Shown: piece after piece, positions 47,849 to 58,940 of the stretch
Layout: each line of letters begins with the position of its first letter
Numbering within the stretch: the first letter of the stretch is position 1
Assembly (NCBI RefSeq): GCF_003473485.1
Contig: NC_053043.1
Span: 18,602,001 to 18,666,000 of the forward strand
DNA length: 64,000 nt
DNA from: Medicago truncatula
Lineage: Eukaryota; Streptophyta; Magnoliopsida; Fabales; Fabaceae
Reading direction: 5' to 3'
Notes under the pieces: model-generated
Database searches by the model: none
Seen by the model: only the letters and a program-made list of their open reading frames with translations
What the model was told of the DNA's origin: nothing
Translations under genes and position numbers: made by a program

Positions 47849-48257
47849 ATGAACACAAAGTCTATTATCTTTGTCTCCTTTATTTGTGAACTTATTTTTA
47901 TCTCTGTTGTGACAATTGAGCCATCCAAAGATGAGAAAGAATGTATATAAAACATAAATAAACACACATAATTTCTTCCTTCTTTTATCATATTTAATAA
48001 AAAATGTTTGTTACTATGCAGTTTGTGAAATAGAAGAATTCAAATTAAAAGTTTCATGGAGACCCCCGGGTGGAAGTTGGACAAGCCATGGAGTAAAAGG
48101 AAAGGGTGGTAAAGGAGGATCAAAAGGTGGATCAGGCACAGGAGGAAATGGTAGTGAAGGAGGTGCACAAGGTGGAGGTGAACAAATCGAAGGTGGAAAC
48201 GATAAAGAAAGTGAACTTGATGGAGGAGGAGGAGGAGGAGATCAAATAATAAAATAG
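47849..48257 (+). CDS. Small secreted Gly-rich protein 2 (NodGRP-like)
   Basis: Exons 47849-47942 and 48022-48257, intron 79 bp, 109 aa. The signal peptide starts MNTKSIIFVSFICELIFISV. The mature part begins with an EIEEFKLKVSW segment, then PPGGSWTSHGVKGKGGKGG and alternating Gly with Lys, Glu and Ser. Compared with gene 4, two extra bases near 48240 shift the frame so translation stops at 48255-48257; sequence corresponding to the longer gene 4 tail (GWGYLKNWEG and beyond) follows out of frame. So this copy encodes a shorter product, or gene 4 represents the older form. Family assignment as in gene 1. Confidence 0.72.
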
Positions 48258-48811
48258 GTTGGGGATATTTGAAAAATTGGGAAGGTTACAGTGGTGACAT
48301 AAGTAGCAAAAGTGAACGAAATCAAGGGCCTTCATGAAATCCAGATGAATGAATGTGTCTATTCCTTTCTATTAAGTATGTAAAATAAAACCATAAACTC
48401 TCTTTTATTCCTTGTCTAGTCTATAATATGATGAACATCATTATCTAAATTAGTTTCTTTTACCATTGTCCTTGGATTGTACCACTTATATTATCAAATC
48501 TAAATGGATAAGAAATACCATTAAATTTTTAGAAAGCAAAAAGTGACTTTCAAGACCCAAGCATAATTTTTACTCTCAAGTTTATTTTGCCAAATCATTT
48601 TTTACATGCATTCAAATATAACAATTTTATTTTAAAGTAACTTTAGCACTATCGAAACAAACACACTAACAATTCAAAAAACTAAACAAACTTTAAGAGC
48701 TCTAAAGAAAGAGAGATATGACGTGCAATGTCGGATGGATATTATAACTTGTATATATTTATGAACTTGCAATCAGAATTAATTTGATTGTGTGATTAAG
48801 TTTATGGCTGA

Positions 48812-48931
48812 GGATAACCCACTTGGGTTGGCCTAGTGATAATTGGCTTGGGAGTTGAAAGTGGTTCCTAGGTCTCAGATTCGATTCTCTCCAGTACCAA
48901 TTTGAATGAGTTAATTTATCTTTTTCAAAAA
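48812..48931 (+). mobile_element. SINE with 14-bp target duplication
   Basis: A 120-bp insertion carrying a box A-like GGTTGGCCTAGTGAT and a box B-like CAGATTCGATTCTC, ending in an A-run. It is flanked by a perfect 14-bp duplication AAGTTTATGGCTGA (48798-48811 and 48932-48945). Block B has only one AAGTTTATGGCTTA at the same place (about 57478), the empty site. This is L1-mediated retroposition. Confidence 0.9.
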
Positions 48932-49290
48932 AAGTTTATGGCTGACAATGAATCAAGGGGTTCAAAGGGTATATACTAAAAAAGTTCATATGCATGTTTT
49001 GTATGTAGGATGAAACCAAGAAACATTATTTCAAGTGATTCAGAGTCCATATACATATTAAAAAAATCATATATGTCCTCAAACTAGCTTATGGTCAATG
49101 ATATTATACATTTTATCTAGCAGCTATATCTTTTTTTCCTGATATCATTTATCAATGACATTTTATTAACCATTACCGATATATGATTGTTTCCCTAAAA
49201 ACATGATAAGTGTTTAATAAAAAAATAAATTACACATTATTTTAATTTGATCTTGAATATCATTATTGATTTGATGAAAATTAATGGATA

Positions 49291-49674
49291 TTTATTTAGT
49301 CTTGCCCTTAAAACAAAACCACACAATATGCATATTCTCAAGTTGGAGAAAATAGACATGGACATAATTATGTGTGGAAAGGTGTATATGTTCTTGTCCA
49401 TAATTATGTTCTAGCAAATTCTAACAAAAATTGGTGTATTCAAGAAAAATCCATCAACAAAAGCACATGATTGTAATAATCATGTGTTCGACAATTGAAT
49501 TTCTTCTCTCTTTACTTTCTTTTTATTAAATTCCTAATTTCCACAAAATCCCTTTTGTTTGATTAGAGTGTGTGATACTGCTTTGTAATATGTCAAGAGT
49601 TTTTTTTTTTAATAAAATTAATTGATTTGTGATCGTTACCCTTATCACCATTCCGTTAGTTGAGATTACGAATT
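49291..49674. other. AT-rich spacer
   Basis: No gene or repeat identified. Confidence 0.4.
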
Positions 49675-49935
49675 AGGTTAATGGTGTTTTATCCCCCTGT
49701 AATATAGGTCATTTTTGGTTTCCCCCCCTGTAATTTTTTTTTTTTGAATACCCCCTAATAGGTCATAAAAAAAACGACTTTATTTTTTTTTTTAGAATTT
49801 TTTCGTTTTTTTATGACCTATTAGGGGGGTATTCCAAATAAAAAATATTTTACAGGGGGTCAATCAAAAAAAATATTTTACAGGGGGAAAAACAAAAAAT
49901 GACCTATATTACAGAGGGTAAAACACCATTAACCC
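49675..49935. mobile_element. MULE-type MITE (family 2, copy 1)
   Basis: A 261-bp element with long inverted ends (AGGTTAATGGTGTTTTA against GGGTTAATGGTGTTTTA) and a 9-bp duplication with one mismatch, TTACGAATT (49666-49674) and TTATGAATT (49936-49944). Its two halves are complementary through most of their length, with CCCCCTGTAATATAGGTCAT and CCTAATAGGTCAT units. Close relative at 61448-61736. Confidence 0.9.
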
Positions 49936-50920
49936 TTATGAATTTAAAGATTGAAGAAACAGATAAAGGGAAGGAAGAGGGGAGAGAGAGAGGAAAAAGA
50001 TAAGTGTGATTAAGTGTATAATAAGATATATGAACTCAATTAATCTAATAGCTCTTAATTTTATTCATGGTGGTCCACCGGTGAGGGACTTAACTCTTCC
50101 TATTTTATTCATGGTGCTTCCGAATTGGGCCTTGGAAAGTCCGAAGCAGTTGAGGGAGTTAGGTAGTAACTTAATAGAAGTATCTTGGGGGACATGCCTT
50201 TATTGACAAGGGCCTCATCGTACTCGTTGTCTTTGGACTTCACAAAGTCATACCAGGCTTCAAATGTCCATATGAGATTTTGGAAGATCATGTTCCAATG
50301 GTTTTCTGCCTTCTGGTTTGGTGGTGTCCGGACCTTTATGGGTGCATATGAGCAAGGGAATTTCTGATTTTAGTTAGTTTGATTGTTAATGACATCATTT
50401 TCTTATTTGCGAGATGATCAATTCTGAAGGGGTTAAGAATATAAATTATTTGAACTCATGGGTCATGGTCTTTGACTTTGAAAGGCCCTCGTCAAGTGTC
50501 TTTTTTTTCCTTCGCTTGGTGCCTAGACCTTGATTTGGTCCGGACATGAAGGTAAAGGTTGACTCCTTTTCTACAACTTGTCATCAACTTTTGTTGTCTA
50601 GTGTGTTTCTGTCTGTGCTTTCTTGCCAAGACATATGTCATACAACTTGGTCGTGATTTTTCGAGGCACACTTCCTTTTGTAGAATTTATCACTATTGGA
50701 TTGGATCCTTTTGGCCTCTTGCTAGATAAGTCGTTGGAACTTTGCCTTTTCATATGGCTTCATAGAGCCTATTTAAATGGCTTATGCAATTATTTTTGCA
50801 GTTTCCTACATTTTCTCTTGCTCTCTTGGCTTTGTGATGATCATCACAAGAATTCATCTTCGTGTTTGCTTTCTTCTTCGCTCCCTAATGTCATTCTGCA
50901 CCAAAGTCTTCGCTCCCTAA
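49936..50920. other. Spacer of unknown origin
   Basis: Less AT-rich than its surroundings, with only short open frames that give no recognisable domain. CCACCGGTGAGGGACTTAA (about 50067) also occurs at 43375, at the right edge of the long LTR, so part of this stretch is probably old retroelement sequence. Confidence 0.35.
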
Positions 50921-51656
50921 TGTCTTGGAACTTGGGAATAGAAGTCATCCCTCTATAAAGTCATCCCTCTTGAATATTCATTCTTCATCATCTCAAGGAC
51001 CACATAAATCTTCGGATGTCTTGCTTTGCCTGATTTGCTTGCTTTCTGCATTAATTACAATAAGAACACCCTGAAATTGCTATGTTTCGGGAAGAATAGA
51101 ATTACAAACTCAAATATAGAAAACAATTCAAATGTCCCGAAATCATAGGCAATTGATCTAATACTCCTATGATTTACTAGTAAAACCTATTTAAATAGAC
51201 TGAAAAACATGCTAAGAGTAAACGTAAGATGACCTATATATCATTAATGAACTTCTAAGATTCATAGAAGAGGGAACCTTTATGACCATTGAGAATTTAG
51301 GAAACCCTAATTTAAGTATTTTTTTAATTACCTCCGTGAGAGTAAGAACCCCACGTACCTCTACGCGTGAAGGTGCATCTCCATACAGTATTGTCGACCC
51401 TAAGCTTTGACATGCGTAGTCACTCTGTTGTAAGGGTACAACTTGACAGAGTGAGGGGAATAAACCCATACTTCTTAGAGAGTAAGGCCCCACGTCTACA
51501 AACCGATGTGATCAATATCTGAAACTCAACATATGCTTTGAAATCAAACCCAACGAACTCATCACTTAAATAAAAGACGTAAATCCAATATATGAATAAT
51601 GATTTACCATTAATTTATTCAAACAAATGAATAGAAGGGATTTGAAGAATCCCAAC

Positions 51657-53801
51657 TGTAACACCCTCTTTGATTATTTAATTATTTTGTTGAGTTTAGA
51701 GTCTATTAAGATGATTTATATGATTTATGTGATTGATGTGATTTACATGATTATGTGATGTGCGTTATTTTATTTGAGAGTTCTTATTTTGTTATTTAAT
51801 AAAATAAGATTTGAAAATAAAATAAATATTGAGATGAGGGGTTGTTTTGAGAATTTAGAGAGTTTTATGGGAAAAAGAGGAAATAAGATAAAATAGATGG
51901 GAATAGATAAATAGGAGAATAATAGGTTAGAAAAGTTTTCACGTACAACCACTTTTGGAGAAAAGGGAGAACAAGAGGAGAAGAGAACCAAGAGAGAAGC
52001 TGCGATCGATTTGTTAAGGTAAGGGTGAGACTAACGTTCAATTTTCTTAAGTCTATAATTCTGATGATTAGATTTAGCAAGTTGTAGGATTAGTTTTTGA
52101 AAGTTGAAAATTAGGGTTAAGAGTGATAATTGAGGATTAGATGATGGAAACTTGTAGAATTGATGTAGAAAGTGTGTACAGACCTTAGATAATCCATATG
52201 GTGATGTTTAGAATCAGTTTTAAGCTTTGAACCATGAGATTAGGTGGATTTTCGTAAAAATCTGCATTCTGCCCGAGCTGAGATTCATCGCTCGCCTCGC
52301 AAGCAATTCCCTTCGCCCCGCGATCTTCACCTTGTGGCTCGCCATAGCGAGCAGATCACTCGCCATAGCGAGTTGATCAGTGAGTCAATCTAATTTTGTG
52401 ATTTAACCTTTTGGGTCGAACTTTAGATGATTTTGAGTGCCTGAATATGTATAAGAATGATTAGGCAAGTTTTTAGATTGAAATTGAACATGGGGAAGTT
52501 AAAAATGGGATTTTTGGGTGAAAAATGTCAAGTTCCCGAGAGCACCCAGTTCCTTGTTTGCCAAGGCGAGTAGCCTTTTTCCTGAACTCACCATAGCGAG
52601 GAGAGTGGCTCGCCTCGCGAGCTGCACTAAGACAGTCAGCCTTGTTTAGGGTTTTGCGATCTTTGTCGCACGAAATGTTATGAGTTGATCCTTGGGGTAG
52701 GAATGGAGGTTGATTTTAGTACTGTTGATGTTCTGTGAGTTTGATATAATATATTTTGATGTTGTTAGTAATGTGATACATTTGTATATGCATTATGTAA
52801 ATTAATGTAAGATGTCTAAGTTGATGTTGATTATCCTTTGATATTGTTATGTCTGGATATGTTATTGTGATGCCCATGTTGCTGTTGTCTACTGATTAAA
52901 CTGCATGAGTCGGTCTATGATGTAAGATGTCAATCCAAAGTATTGGAGTCCTAAGTTGATGATGTTCTCTAAGTTGTATAAGTTGATTGAGTCCATGCAT
53001 ACTCATTAAAGTTGGGGGCTTGATACCCTGGAGCCTTTGCTCAACACGTTGGGGGCTTGATGCCCTGGAGCCTTTGCTCAATTAAGTTGAGTGCTTGATG
53101 CCCCGAGAGTGTTTTAATGCTCAAATACGTTGAGGGCTTGATGCCCTGGATTGGTACCACATGCATGATTAAGAGGATTAAGTTGCATAGTCAAGTCGAA
53201 GTCGCATTGTTGAGTCAAGTTGTCAAGTTGAAGAGTTGTGTCCGTGAGTTGTTAAGTTGCTATAATTTAATGAAGTGTTTAATGAAGAATTATTAATTAT
53301 GATATGTTGATGTTATTTATGTTGTTAAATATAATTGATGAATTATATGCTTAATATTATTGTTTGAGAAATCTCACCCCTTCTACTTGGAAATGTTGCC
53401 CTTCGTATGGGTAACTTGCAGGTGATCGAGAATAGGTTGCTGTTAGATTGCTGTCGTGAGTGGACTATCTCTCAAGTGTGTCTTTAGGTGCTCTGATACG
53501 TAACGGGATGAAATTTTGTTGCTATTTTCTATTCCTTACGTTTACTTATGAATTTTCATGAATAAGTTGTTGATTTGACTTTTATGAGATGTTTATGATG
53601 AGGCCTTCGTGCCAAAGACTATTTCTATATGTTGAATAAATTCCGCTGCGAAATATTGAATATTATGTTATTGAATTTCGAAGGATAATTAGTTAATTAT
53701 TCCCTTTATGATTTTTAAGAAACGAAGTGTGACATTCTATTTATGTGAATTACTCTGATTATTTATATGAAATTTTTATGTTGGGACAACGGGGTGTTAT
53801 A
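51657..53801 (+). mobile_element. Solo LTR, chromovirus-like Ty3-gypsy
   Basis: A 2145-bp segment begins TGTAACACCC and ends GGGTGTTATA, flanked by the perfect 5-bp duplication CCAAC (51652-51656 and 53802-53806). Blocks A and C have the uninterrupted site. Inside: a purine-rich leader near 51960-52020, CTCGCCATAGCGAG units (52330-52380, 52590-52620), three GGGCTTGATGCCCTGGA repeats (53015-53140), and TTCCGCTGCGAAATA close to the 3' end. No gag-pol: recombination between two LTRs has removed the interior. Confidence 0.9.
53007..53145. repeat. GTTGGGGGCTTGATGCCCTGG repeat cluster
   Basis: GGGCTTGAT(A/G)CCCTGGA recurs with spacing of about 42 to 90 bp within the solo LTR, some followed by GCCTTTGCTCAA. 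Confidence 0.8.
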
Positions 53802-54759
53802 CCAACCACCACTAACATTCTACAATCAAAAGAGATTACTCCTAAACTATTGCTTTGTGCAAACTGACTAAATTGAAAAACCCCATTTTATCTTTTATTT
53901 TATTCTTTTAATTTACTGTTTTTGTTTCAGAATAAGTAACATAATTGTCTAGTTGGAATAACAATCCATGTAGATATGATACTCTACTTACAATTTACTA
54001 TTCGATAAACAATTTTGCGCACTTGCCTAAATCCGACCATCAGTCATCCTTATGGATATGTTTTTTATACTCCTAGGTAGTAGCTACTTGATATGTTGAC
54101 TAGGTCCATAAACTTTCCGTTTGTATATTGCAATGGATCATGTCTTTGAGTTAGTACATGACGTCATGTTGGACTGATCTTGCTTAACCTTATTTTGAGA
54201 TTACATTATCTTTGATGTTGTTGTATATTGGACAGGACCTTGTAGAAATATTTTTATTTTGGAAAATACTTACGCAGATTTTATTTGAAGGATATGGCGA
54301 TATTGATATATTCCGCTCATAGTCAAAAATAGACTCGCACTATTAAAAATCGAGGTGTTACAAAGTTTCAGTCAAAAATAAATTTTTAATAAAGTTAAAC
54401 TTTTTGCATCCCCTAACTTAAGGTTTTGGATCCGCCATTGACCATGACTTGATATCTCACATCCATAATAGTGTTTATGTACTATTGTTATTCCATATCA
54501 CATTAAAGCTTGACTACGAATACTTTAAGAATAATGCTCTTGTGTCTCATGATTAAGTCATACTTAACGCTCCATTAAAAAAACTAATTATTCTAGGGGC
54601 TTTATAATTTTGACAGAAACATAATAAAGAAATTTCACTACAAAAAAGAAAAACATAATAAAGAAATATTTATATTATTAATAAATAGTCATGATACATT
54701 TCTAATCTTAAACATAAAAACATTAGCCTCTTACACCAACACAAACGAATATATAACTA

Positions 54760-55013
54760 TAAGTCGTAATCTTCCTAATATAATCAAGAGTTACATGTTC
54801 CAATTTAACCCTTACATGGATCAATAGGTGTTGTGTTGATGACTTAATATCCTCATAATAAGACAAATTATATTATATTATCTTTTTCATTGAATATATA
54901 TAATTTAATCAATATCTTTTAATTCATGTTTTATGTATCATGTCTGATAATCACTATAAATAGTTGATGGTTGTATTCATATTTAACTACAATATAATCT
55001 TAGTTCATCAAGG
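54760..55013 (+). promoter_or_regulatory. Conserved promoter of Gly-rich gene 3
   Basis: Same layout as gene 2: the ACATGTTCCAATTTAACCC block, ATTATCTTTTTCATTGAATA, and TATA box CTATAAATAG at 54954-54963, 50 bp before the ATG at 55014. Confidence 0.6.
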
Positions 55014-56360
55014 ATGAAAACAAAGTCTATTATCTCATTCTTCTTTGTTTGTGCACTATATTTTATCTCTGTTATGGCAACTGAGCCATCCAAAGATGAG
55101 AAACAATGTATATAAACATAAATAAACACACATATTTTTTTTTCCTTCTTTTATTATATTTAGGGTTAATTAAGTTTTTAGTTCCTATAAATATCTGCAG
55201 TTTTGTTTTTAAGTCCCTATAAAAATAAATCACAGTTTTTAGTCCCTACAAAATTTTCCGTTAGTATTTTTAGTCCCTGTTAAATTAAAATTTGTTTAAT
55301 TATGCTTAAAATTTTAAATTTTTTAATGATTTTTTACATACTTGTTTAAAACATTATAAAAGGTTCCACCACAATAAATTAGCTCAAAATTTTATTTTTA
55401 GGTCAAAATTTTCGTTAGTTTTATCTTGAATTTTTGGCGTTTTTAAAAAATTATATTTAATTCATTACATGTTAAAAAATTCTAATTTTTTATAAAAGAG
55501 ATTACTATAATGTTCTTAACATGTCTGTTAAAAATCATTTAAAAATATAAAATTTTAAGTATAATTAAACAAATTTCAATTTAACAGGGACCAACACATA
55601 CTTTTAGTCCTTGTAAAATTAAAATTTGCTTAATTGTGCTTAAACTTTTAAATTTGTAACATATTTTTCACATACTTAATTAGAATATTATACAAAGTTC
55701 CTCCACAAAAAAGTAACTTAAAATTTTATTATTTGGTCCAAATTTTCATTAATATAATCTTGAAAATTTGGCTTTTAGAAAAATTCATATTTAATTCATT
55801 ACATGTTAAAAAACTAAAAAAATTTACAAAAAGAGTGTATTACGATGTTATGAACATGTATGTAAAAAATCTTTCAAAAATTTAGAAGTTTAAGCATAAT
55901 TAAACAAATTTTAATTTAATAGGGACTAAAAAACTGACAGAAAATTTTGTAGGGACTAAAAAGTGTGATTTATTTTTATAGGGATTAAAACCAAAACTGC
56001 AGATATTTATAGGGACCAAAAACTTAATTAACCCTTATATTTAATACAAAGTTTTTTTTTTTTTGAAGAAATTTAATACAAAGTGTTTGTTAATTTGCAG
56101 TTGGTGAAATAGAAGAATTCAAATCAAAAGTTTCATGGAATCGTGGAGCCTGGACCTGGCCAAAATATGGAGTAAAAGGAAATGGTGGTAAAGGAGGATC
56201 AAAGGGTGGATCAGGCTCAGGCGAAAATGGTGGTGAAGGAGGTGCGCAAGGTGGAGGTGGACAAATCGAAGGTGGAAAAGACAAAGGAAGTGGACTTGAT
56301 GCAAGAGGAGGAGGAAGAGGAGAAAATAATAATATTGGTTGGGGATATTTGAAAAATTAG
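55014..56360 (+). CDS. Small secreted Gly-rich protein 3 (NodGRP-like)
   Basis: Exons 55014-55107 and 56101-56360, 117 aa. The signal peptide starts MKTKSIISFFFVCALYFISV, followed by ATEPSKDEK. Exon 2 has GEIEEFKSKVSW, AWTWPKYGVKGNGGKGG and a Gly-rich tail ending GWGYLKN. The stop TAG (56358-56360) replaces the TGG of gene 4, so the last 19 residues of the longer form are lost by a point change while their DNA remains. The intron is 993 bp instead of about 80-107 bp because an 872-bp MULE-type MITE sits in it; splice sites (AAT/GTATAT and TTTGCAG/TTGG) are intact. Whether the long intron is still spliced efficiently is untested. Confidence 0.7.
55163..56034. mobile_element. Long-TIR MULE-type MITE in the intron of Gly-rich gene 3
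   Basis: An 872-bp element starts GGGTTAATTAAG and ends CTTAATTAACCC; long inverted arms hold repeated TTTTTAGTCCCTA units. A perfect 9-bp duplication TTATATTTA flanks it (55154-55162 and 56035-56043). Sister introns keep one such site (about 47985-47993 and 61014-61022). Internal sequence is also repeated, with AAAATTTGNTTAATTNTGCTTA occurring twice on one strand and inverted on the other. Non-coding. Confidence 0.95.
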
Positions 56361-57124
56361 GGAGGTTACAATTGTGACATAAGTAGCAAAAGTGAAGGGA
56401 ATCAAGAGCCTCCATGAAATCCAGATGAATGAATGTGTCTATTCATTCCCATAAAGCATGTAAAATAAAACCATAAACTCTATTTCACTCTATGTCTAGT
56501 CTATTAACTTCTTTCACCATTGTCTTGGATTGTACCACTTATGTTTCCATAAACTCTATTCCCATGAAGAAGTACCACGATTTTATGTTATATTATTTTT
56601 CTCAACTCACTTCTTTAATTTCTTATATTAAATATGTCATTTTATGTAACTCAATTGTGAATAAATTACTAGGGTCTCTATAACTCATTACAGAAAAGTC
56701 AAGAACTACAAGAAAATTCAACATGATCAATTGTTAAAATAAATACACATAAACAAAAAGATATCAAGGGACAACAATAACCAAAAGAATATTTTTGGAG
56801 CTAATATATCCAGAACCATGGCAATGTATAAAAATAAAATAATGTAAGAGCGCTCCAAAACTTTGTATATCTAAAGTAACAAAATAAATGTTTAACAACC
56901 CACTCATACTATTCGAAAAAGAGAATTTAATTTGTCGAATACTTGATTCCTGCCTAAGCACCACACTAAGTGTATCAGTGTATGTTTGAATTCAATTTTT
57001 GCAAAGCTAAAAGAGACTTTCAAGACCCAAGCATAATTTTTACGCTCAAGTTTATTTTGACAAATCACTTTTACATAAACGCATTCAAACATAATCAATT
57101 TTAGTTTAAAGTAACATTAACACT
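56361..57124. other. 3' flank of Gly-rich gene 3
   Basis: Contains the decayed remainder of the longer reading frame up to about 56417, then the 3' flank shared with gene 2. Short minus-strand open frames here (56764-57098) have no recognisable domain. Confidence 0.45.
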
Positions 57125-57283
57125 CACTACTAAAAAAAGCAAAATTAGCGAGGAAAATTAGTGACGGAAAAAATGAAATTCCTCACAAATTCCTTAATCG
57201 CAAAATTTAGTGACGGAATTAGAGAGGGATTTTATGTTTTCCCTCACTAAATATCCCTCACTAATTTTTGTTTTTTAGTAGTG
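57125..57283. mobile_element. CACTA-type MITE
   Basis: A 159-bp element with ends CACTACTAAAAAAA and TTTTTTAGTAGTG, flanked by the 3-bp duplication ACT on both sides. The interior is a foldback of GTGACGGAA and CCCTCACTAA units. Block A has the uninterrupted sequence at about 48650. A typical non-autonomous En/Spm relative. Confidence 0.92.
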
Positions 57284-57830
57284 ACTATAGAAACGAACAC
57301 ACACCAACGATTTGAGACAATGAAATATTCCTCCTCAAAAGCACACTATAATTCAAACAACTAAACAAACATCAAGAGCTCTAAAGAAAGAGAGATGTGA
57401 CATGCAATGTTTGATGGGTATTATACCTTGTATATATTTAGGAACTTGCAACCAGAATTAATTTGACTGCGTGAATAAGTTTATGGCTTACAATAAATAA
57501 AGGGGTTGAAAGGGTTTATATTAAAAAAATCAATATGAATATTGTTTGTAGGATGAAATCAAGAAACTTTGTTTCAAGTGATTCAAAGTCCATATTCATA
57601 TTTAAAAAAATCAAATATGTCCTCAAACTAACTTATGGTCAATGATATTATACATTTTATCTAGCAGTTATATCTGTTTTTCATGATATCATTTATCAAT
57701 GACATTTTATTAACCAATACTGATATATGATTGTTTCCCTAAAAACATGATATGTGTTTAATAAAAAAAAAAACAAATTACACATTATTTTAATTTAATC
57801 TTGAATATCATTTTGAGATACTTATTTTTT

Positions 57831-58940
57831 TTTTTTCTTCCGAGAATTTACATATTTTGATATTATTCTTGAGGTATCATTCATTTATTGCAGCAAATAT
57901 ATTTTGTTTTGATGCAACTACAAAATAAAATTGTTACTAAAGGATATTGATGGATAATTTATAAAGTGTATTAAACTCCAGTCAAGTAATAATATTCATA
58001 AATTTTGTACATATATGGGAATTGTGAAACTTCTACTCAACAATGTCAGTTGTAACTAGGATGTTAAACTATAGGGTCGCATTAGGATCACACTAGGATC
58101 GGTTCACTCCCCTTGGTGTTTGTTTCTCTAATTAATAACTATTTACATTCTAGGTTCAGCAGATTTTACTCAATATTAGTAATTACTACTAGAGTCAATT
58201 CGCTCTACGTATATTTCGTTTAGTTACTAATCACTTACTTCCTAAATAGGTAGATATTAATATACGAGATATAAATATCAAGATATAAGCATCAAGATAG
58301 TAATATCAATATTAGGCCCTGTCACAACCTAAGTACCTAGTCTAGGGTTTCACTTCGCCGAAATACTAATCCTAACAAAACATAATAGCGAACATAAAAT
58401 ACACTAAAATAAATGACATTAAATTAAATAATTATCCAACAAAACAAATAGAGGTTCATCTTAGAACCCTAGCCTTTAAATATCTAGCTACATATGAGAA
58501 CTATGACAAAATATACAAAAAGAAAAAAAAAACATACCCTAGAAAAGATAGGAGAAGATAGAACACCTCATTGGCTTCTAGAATCGCCTTCCTCTTGATC
58601 TGCTCTAGTTTTGAACGAGAAATTTTGAATGAGGAAGGTGGTATTTATAGGGAAAGTTTCCACCTAACTTGGGCTAAAAACATTGGCTTCTAGGGGTGAA
58701 AAAGTCACAAAATATGACTTTTTTCGCAAGTGACGGGCCGCCTATCACCTAAGGCCATGCACCTAGGGCATGTGCCTGTTAAGCTGAGGTGCCTAGCGTC
58801 GTCTGGCATGCGCCAAGAGCTTCTGTGTATTAGCTCTGGGGCGCCTAGCGCCCCTTATGGTGCGTTTGGGCGCTTCGGTGCGTTTTCTATGCTAAAATGC
58901 TTGTTTTCTTTGCCTTTTGAGGTGTTTTCTTCAATATTAG
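57831..58940. mobile_element. Retroelement-like fragment between blocks B and C
   Basis: 58030-58940 contains ACATACCCTAGAAAAGATAGG, a GGTATTTATAGGGAAAG box and several GCGCCTAGCG-type motifs (58790-58880), resembling the LTR-like fragment at 37556-39145. Ends are unclear. The part before 58030 is AT-rich spacer. Confidence 0.4.

Larger units (their letters stand above)
45480..49290 (+). repeat. Duplicated block A (contains Gly-rich gene 2)
   Basis: The upstream half (from GGTTACAACTTGAAAG...GGGGAATAAACCC) matches block B from about 51430 and block C from about 59450. The downstream half (48360-49290) matches block B (56440-57830). Block A alone carries a hAT element (46534-47433) and a SINE (48812-48931). 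Boundaries are approximate. Confidence 0.75.
50921..57830 (+). repeat. Duplicated block B (contains Gly-rich gene 3)
   Basis: The left part (GTCTTGGAACTTGGGAATAG onward) matches block C from 58941; the right part matches block A after gene 2. Block B alone carries a gypsy solo LTR, a long-TIR MULE-MITE inside the gene intron, and a CACTA MITE. Together these make it about 3.2 kb longer. Boundaries are approximate. Confidence 0.78.

Noticed and set aside
50006-50958. Several plus-strand open frames of 60-111 codons in the spacer before block B
   Set aside because: They are in different frames, match no domain I recognise, and the region shares motifs with the long LTR, so old retroelement sequence is more likely.
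53007-53145. Regularly spaced repeats considered as a CRISPR-like array
   Set aside because: Units are few, unevenly spaced and lie in a plant retrotransposon LTR; CRISPR arrays are not expected in nuclear plant DNA.
56119-56415. Minus-strand open frames opposite the Gly-rich exons
   Set aside because: GGN-rich codons leave few stops on the complementary strand. The plus strand has the signal exon, splice sites and TATA box; the minus strand has none.
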